A stretch of DNA of 64,000 nucleotides from assembly GCA_028671895.1 (NCBI GenBank), contig CM053809.1, positions 33,331,501 through 33,395,500 on the forward strand. The letters are read 5' to 3'. Under the pieces are notes generated by a model. It searched no databases, was not told the DNA's origin, and was given only the letters and a program-made list of their open reading frames with translations. The DNA comes from Oenanthe sinensis (lineage: Eukaryota; Streptophyta; Magnoliopsida; Apiales; Apiaceae). Positions 60,658 to 64,000 of this stretch are shown piece by piece. Position 1 is the first letter of the stretch. Each line of letters begins with the position of its first letter. A program made the position numbers and the translations under genes.

Positions 60658-61399
60658 AATAACCGATAACTACTGTTAACTATTTTTAAAATTAAAAGTC
60701 ATTTATATTTCTAAAAGAATGTTATTACACAAGTTGAATTGTCATAACTCACATTAAGTATTAAAATGAAGTAATATGTTTGGCTCAATAAATAACCTGT
60801 CATGTCATATATTAGTATGAAAGTGGGATGTAAAAATTATTATGACAGTAATTCTTATGTATCATTTTTTTAAATATTAACTTAACGTTTAAATCTCATT
60901 AGCAATATTGTAACATCTATTATTTTTTTGATGCAATGTTTAAATTATATATATTATATAATTATTTATATATTGTAATTAAATACTATACTACTGAAAA
61001 TCTAATAACATAAAAAAACTTATTTAAATGAATAATTATATTATCATATTATTAACAGATACATGTATATTATATCTCATATATCATAATATCTATTAAA
61101 TTTTATATAAAATAAATATAATAGAAATCTTATAAAATATATATTTAAAACTAATATGTATAATCTTAAATATATTAAACATTTCTTTGATATATTAAAA
61201 AAATTATGTTCATAATATTTCGACTCACAAAATTTTATGTATTTATATATTAATAATATTATTTATATTTAATTCAGTTGATGTAAAAATATATAATTTA
61301 AATAAGTTAAAAAATTAATATAATTATAATATATTAAGACTTTTTAAAATTATAAAAATATTACTAATTTTAAAATAAATAATTTCAATAATAAAATAA
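60658..61399. other. Very AT-rich stretch without recognised features
   Basis: A+T well above the surroundings, with long mixtures of ATTATA and AATTTTA words. No coding potential. It may be the body of a Helitron-type element whose 3' end is described next, but the 5' end was not found. Confidence 0.4.
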
Positions 61400-61432
61400 A
61401 ATATCCGTGCATCGCACGAGTTAAAATATAGT
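61400..61432 (+). mobile_element. Helitron-like 3' terminus (hairpin)
   Basis: CCGTGCATCGCACGAG forms a small GC-rich stem (CGTGC / GCACG with an ATC loop) in an otherwise AT-rich setting, followed at 10-12 bases by ATAGT. Plant non-autonomous Helitrons end in such a hairpin and CTAGT-like tail. Here the tail is degenerate and no TC-starting 5' end was identified. Confidence 0.5.
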
Positions 61433-61439
61433 ATATAAT

Positions 61440-61987
61440 AAAAGAGACAAGAGATTTTACGTGGTTTGGCAAGCCTACATCCACAATGATAATAATTTCA
61501 CTAGAACAAAGAGATTACAATATCCGGGTATACGACTCTAAATTTTATACACAAATTCAGTCTAACATACATGTTATGTATATCCCTCACTCACTGAAGT
61601 GTTTCCCTCCAAACCTTCCCCTATTATTATTTCCCGACATCCTTTCCTTCTCTCTATGTTCCAACCCGGACAGTGTCACACAACCCGATAGAACAACCCC
61701 CTGCAGCGGGACCACCTCCGATGGCTGCAGTCAAACCCGAATACTCCTAAGGGTAGTTTAGGCACGGTGACCTTCTATCCCGACACTTCCTGAAAGCAGG
61801 CTAAACCGACTTTCCTACTTGATAAACTATCTAGCAACTATAAAAAAAAAGGAAAAAAAATGTGTAACTAGTAAAGAGGGGAAATGGATTTATTTATAGG
61901 AAAAGGAAAGTGGGTGTTCCTTTTCCTCTTCAACGTGGGACAAGAGTAAAAGTGAGGAAAAATGGGTTTAAGCCTAAAACTCCAACA
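61440..61987 (-). mobile_element. LTR-like fragment
   Basis: On the minus strand it begins TGTTGGAGTTTTAGGCTTAA at 61987, followed by a GTCCCACGTTGAAGAGGAAA block and a TATA-like CCTATAAATAAATCC near 61895, then a T-rich part and CAAACCACGTAAAATCTC near 61457. This is the composition of a plant LTR (TG start, U3 with TATA box, R-U5). The 3' CA end and a target duplication were not found and no second LTR or internal genes are present, so it may be a solo or partial LTR. It interrupts the LINE RNase H frame immediately to its right. Confidence 0.5.
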
Positions 61988-62640
61988 TGTTTTACCCTCC
62001 ATCAATCTACCAGAATGATCTCTTAGCACCATGCCAATGGAGAAAGTGTTCGTCCCTGTGAAGATGGAGGCATCAACGTTTACCTTGAGTTTTCCTTCCT
62101 CCGGTGCCTCCCACTTCATTCCCAAACTAACTTCATCCTTTTTCCTTCCTTTGATTTGTTTATCTATTCTTCGTCTACAAAGCCCTCCAATCTGTAATTT
62201 GCTTCGGACTCCAATCCATCACTACCCTCTGCAAAGTTGTCACAATTTGCTCTCCAACTTTCTTATTCCTCGCAAACTAAACACCCCATAATACAGATGC
62301 TATTTTGATGGTTGTTTCGTGAGATTCAGTACACAGCCTATCTAACAGCCATTTTGACGCAGATTCAACCTCCCACATATCAAAATGAAGTCCAGAGAGT
62401 TGCCAACATTGAGCAACAAAATCACAATAAAAAAATACATGCAACAAGTGCTCCACATCATTCTCACACATGGGACACACAATAGCAGTTCTCACTCCTT
62501 TAGTTCTGAACAAATTTCGTATTGGGATATTATTCCCGCAAAATCTCCATATAAAAATCTTGATTTTACGAGGAATATTAAGGCGCCATATCCTACCCCA
62601 TCCCTTTGATTCAGTTAAATTTATTCCTGCAAAATCTCCA
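61988..62640 (-). pseudogene. LINE zf-RVT and RNase H fragment, interrupted
   Basis: Minus-strand 62513-62277 has the zinc-binding pattern CPMCENDVEHLLHVFFYC and WQLSGL. Minus-strand 62125-61988 has the start of RNase H: KWEAPEEGKLKVNVDAS (VDAS holding the first Asp), GMVLRDHSGRLMEGK, broken off at the LTR-like border. The frames between the two parts are shifted. Near 62531 and 62622 the text TTATTCCYGCAAAATCTCCA occurs twice, a local duplication in the zf-RVT part. It is a separate LINE copy from that at 23898-24948. Confidence 0.8.
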
Positions 62641-62987
62641 TATAAAAATTATATATACTTTTTAAACTATGTAACTTGTATAGCCTTTCAATAATAGTTA
62701 TGAAAGTAAAATCATTTGGAATATGTAGCGTTTTTCAAATGATTATATAAGTGTTATTGTTTTTAATTCAAAAGACTAATATAGCGTTTATAGGAGGCTA
62801 TCTAGTTGCACATGTATAACACTTAGTTACATAACCCATCTAAAAATGGTATATAAGTAACATATTTAAAGAACACTTAAAAAAAATGCGCTGTGAATCA
62901 AACTTGTATAATTGTGTATATATGGCACGGCTGACCGCTACATAAATTAAAAAATAAATGTTGTGCAAGTTAAAATTTGTAGTAGTG
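62641..62987. mobile_element. Right terminus of a second CACTA element (left end not found)
   Basis: It ends TTAAAATTTGTAGTAGTG, the inverse of CACTACTACAAATTTTAA, nearly identical to the right end of the CACTA in the WD40 intron. The last 340 bases carry related subterminal words (CTATGTAACTTGTATAGC, GGCTATCTAGTTGC, GTTACATAACC, GTTGTGCAAGTT). No matching CACTACTAC left end was seen upstream, so it is truncated or rearranged. Confidence 0.72.
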
Positions 62988-64000
62988 TGGAATCAGACAC
63001 AACATTTACGAAATAATGTACTAGTTAAATGATTTCGCAGCTGACCATGTATCAATGGTTGCCGGAATAATCAATTAGACCAGGCTCGTTATCACATCAT
63101 TAATCGGTCAGTACAGTTTGATAAATATCACGAGGTCCTTAATTAGCATTTTCAAGTGTACTATGCATCCAAATGTATTGTACTCGATACCCATACATAC
63201 TGAAATGAACAAAGTTTAAAAATGGTAGTTCAATGTTGACAGTGCCCTGCTTCGTCACCCTTCCAACTAGCTCTTTCTAAAAAGTACGTTCCCGATAAAT
63301 TCCCCCAAACTTATATGTTCACCCATACAAACTTGAATATCATGTCATACATATATATGATACTTAAGTGTTCCAAATACCAAAATTTGTGATTAGTTTC
63401 TCTTTTAAAACAGCACCATGAACTGTTCTTTTATCCCGCTAATTGATTCCTCGAGTAGAAGTGAAGACATTTGCTAGCAAGGAATAATTTATTCGCGCTA
63501 TATATCAGTTTCTAATTTAAAGAAACTGACAAGTCTTTTAAACATTTAATATTTGTGCTATGTACGTATAGCCTATGTTTCATGACATTCATCTCCCGTT
63601 AAACACAACTCATGTATGTGATGCTTTGAGACATTTAACATATACGATATTATAACTAGGTATACACCATTATACGCTCTTGTGAGGAGCTATTAAGCTA
63701 GATTCAGACATTACTTCTTACCAAACTACTATATTGGGAGAAAAGGCCAAGTTACTCAAGGAATAGTAGTAACTTAATTGGTGATATGTTTTTTTGTTAA
63801 GAAATATATAATTATATTAACCAACAAAGAAAACAATATATTAGGGCATAACCTAGAGCGCTTCAAGAGGAACATCTCCATCTCGAAAAACCAGCCAAAT
63901 AAGGTGGCTAAATGAACTAACCTAACTAGAAATCAAAATATATAAAGATCCTTCAAGTAATATAAAGCTAAAAGGAAATTTCGATCATCTTGAATTTTCT
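62988..64000. other. Right-edge stretch without recognised genes
   Basis: AT-rich DNA with scattered short open frames and no family features. A LINE 3' end might begin near 63820 and run past the edge, but the evidence is too thin to call. Confidence 0.4.

Noticed and set aside
61486..61761. 91-codon plus-strand open frame
   Set aside because: It is antisense to the LTR-like fragment and has no recognisable features.

Overview
The window is nuclear DNA from a flowering plant, most likely a eudicot. Genes are split by GT-AG introns, the gene-free DNA is very AT-rich, and it is full of plant MITEs, LINE fragments and CACTA/MULE transposons. I cannot name the species. There are no bacterial features, CRISPR arrays, rRNA genes or convincing tRNA genes.

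Host genes, left to right. (1) A complete ERO1 (ER thiol oxidase) gene, + strand, 9 exons, 3725-8583, 468 aa. (2) A small 3-exon gene, - strand, 10205-13086, 109 aa, with a proline-rich N-terminus, a short coil and a basic tail; unrecognised. (3) Divergent from it, a WD40 gene of the PAK1IP1/MAK11 type, 14179-21358, 334 aa, whose second intron is swollen by a 5.3-kb CACTA transposon. (4) A single-exon organellar mTERF-family gene, - strand, 22615-23526, 303 aa. (5, 6) Two tandemly duplicated small genes, - strand, 25402-25629 and 27278-27499, 75 and 73 aa, function unknown. (7) A 122-aa orphan gene, + strand, 30071-30439. (8) An intact six-exon gene with a plant Transposase_24 (Ptta/En/Spm) domain, 35896-38424, 435 aa. 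(9) A metallo-beta-lactamase-fold hydrolase, 39030-45200, 334 aa. (10) A remorin with a long N-terminal region, 52554-55420, 520 aa. Exon joins were checked for GT/AG and for reading phase, and each multi-exon model closes in frame. The genes look like an ordinary mixed chromosomal neighbourhood, not a pathway cluster.

Mobile DNA makes up much of the rest. A degenerate LINE (endonuclease plus reverse transcriptase) runs off the left edge. The 1.1-kb divergent promoter between genes 2 and 3 is mostly a 549-bp fold-back MULE-type MITE plus a second MITE. The CACTA element in the WD40 intron (15817-21122, 3-bp duplication CCT) carries antisense, broken fragments of two unrelated host genes, an ISWI-type chromatin remodeler and an S-domain-type receptor kinase, with two Tourist-like MITEs nested inside. 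A 1.05-kb 5'-truncated LINE with an 18-bp target duplication lies at 23898-24948. A 1.9-kb MULE with about 400-bp inverted repeats (32594-34514) holds a dead FAR1/MURA-type 3' exon.

The right end (55.4-64 kb) has no host gene. It holds a near-perfect 2.18-kb tandem duplication (56302 to about 60657), a Helitron-like 3' hairpin, an LTR-like piece, another LINE RNase H/zinc-finger fragment and the right terminus of a second CACTA element ending at 62987. The best candidates for new biology are the gene-capturing CACTA, the intact and possibly domesticated Transposase_24 gene, and the unrecognised small genes.
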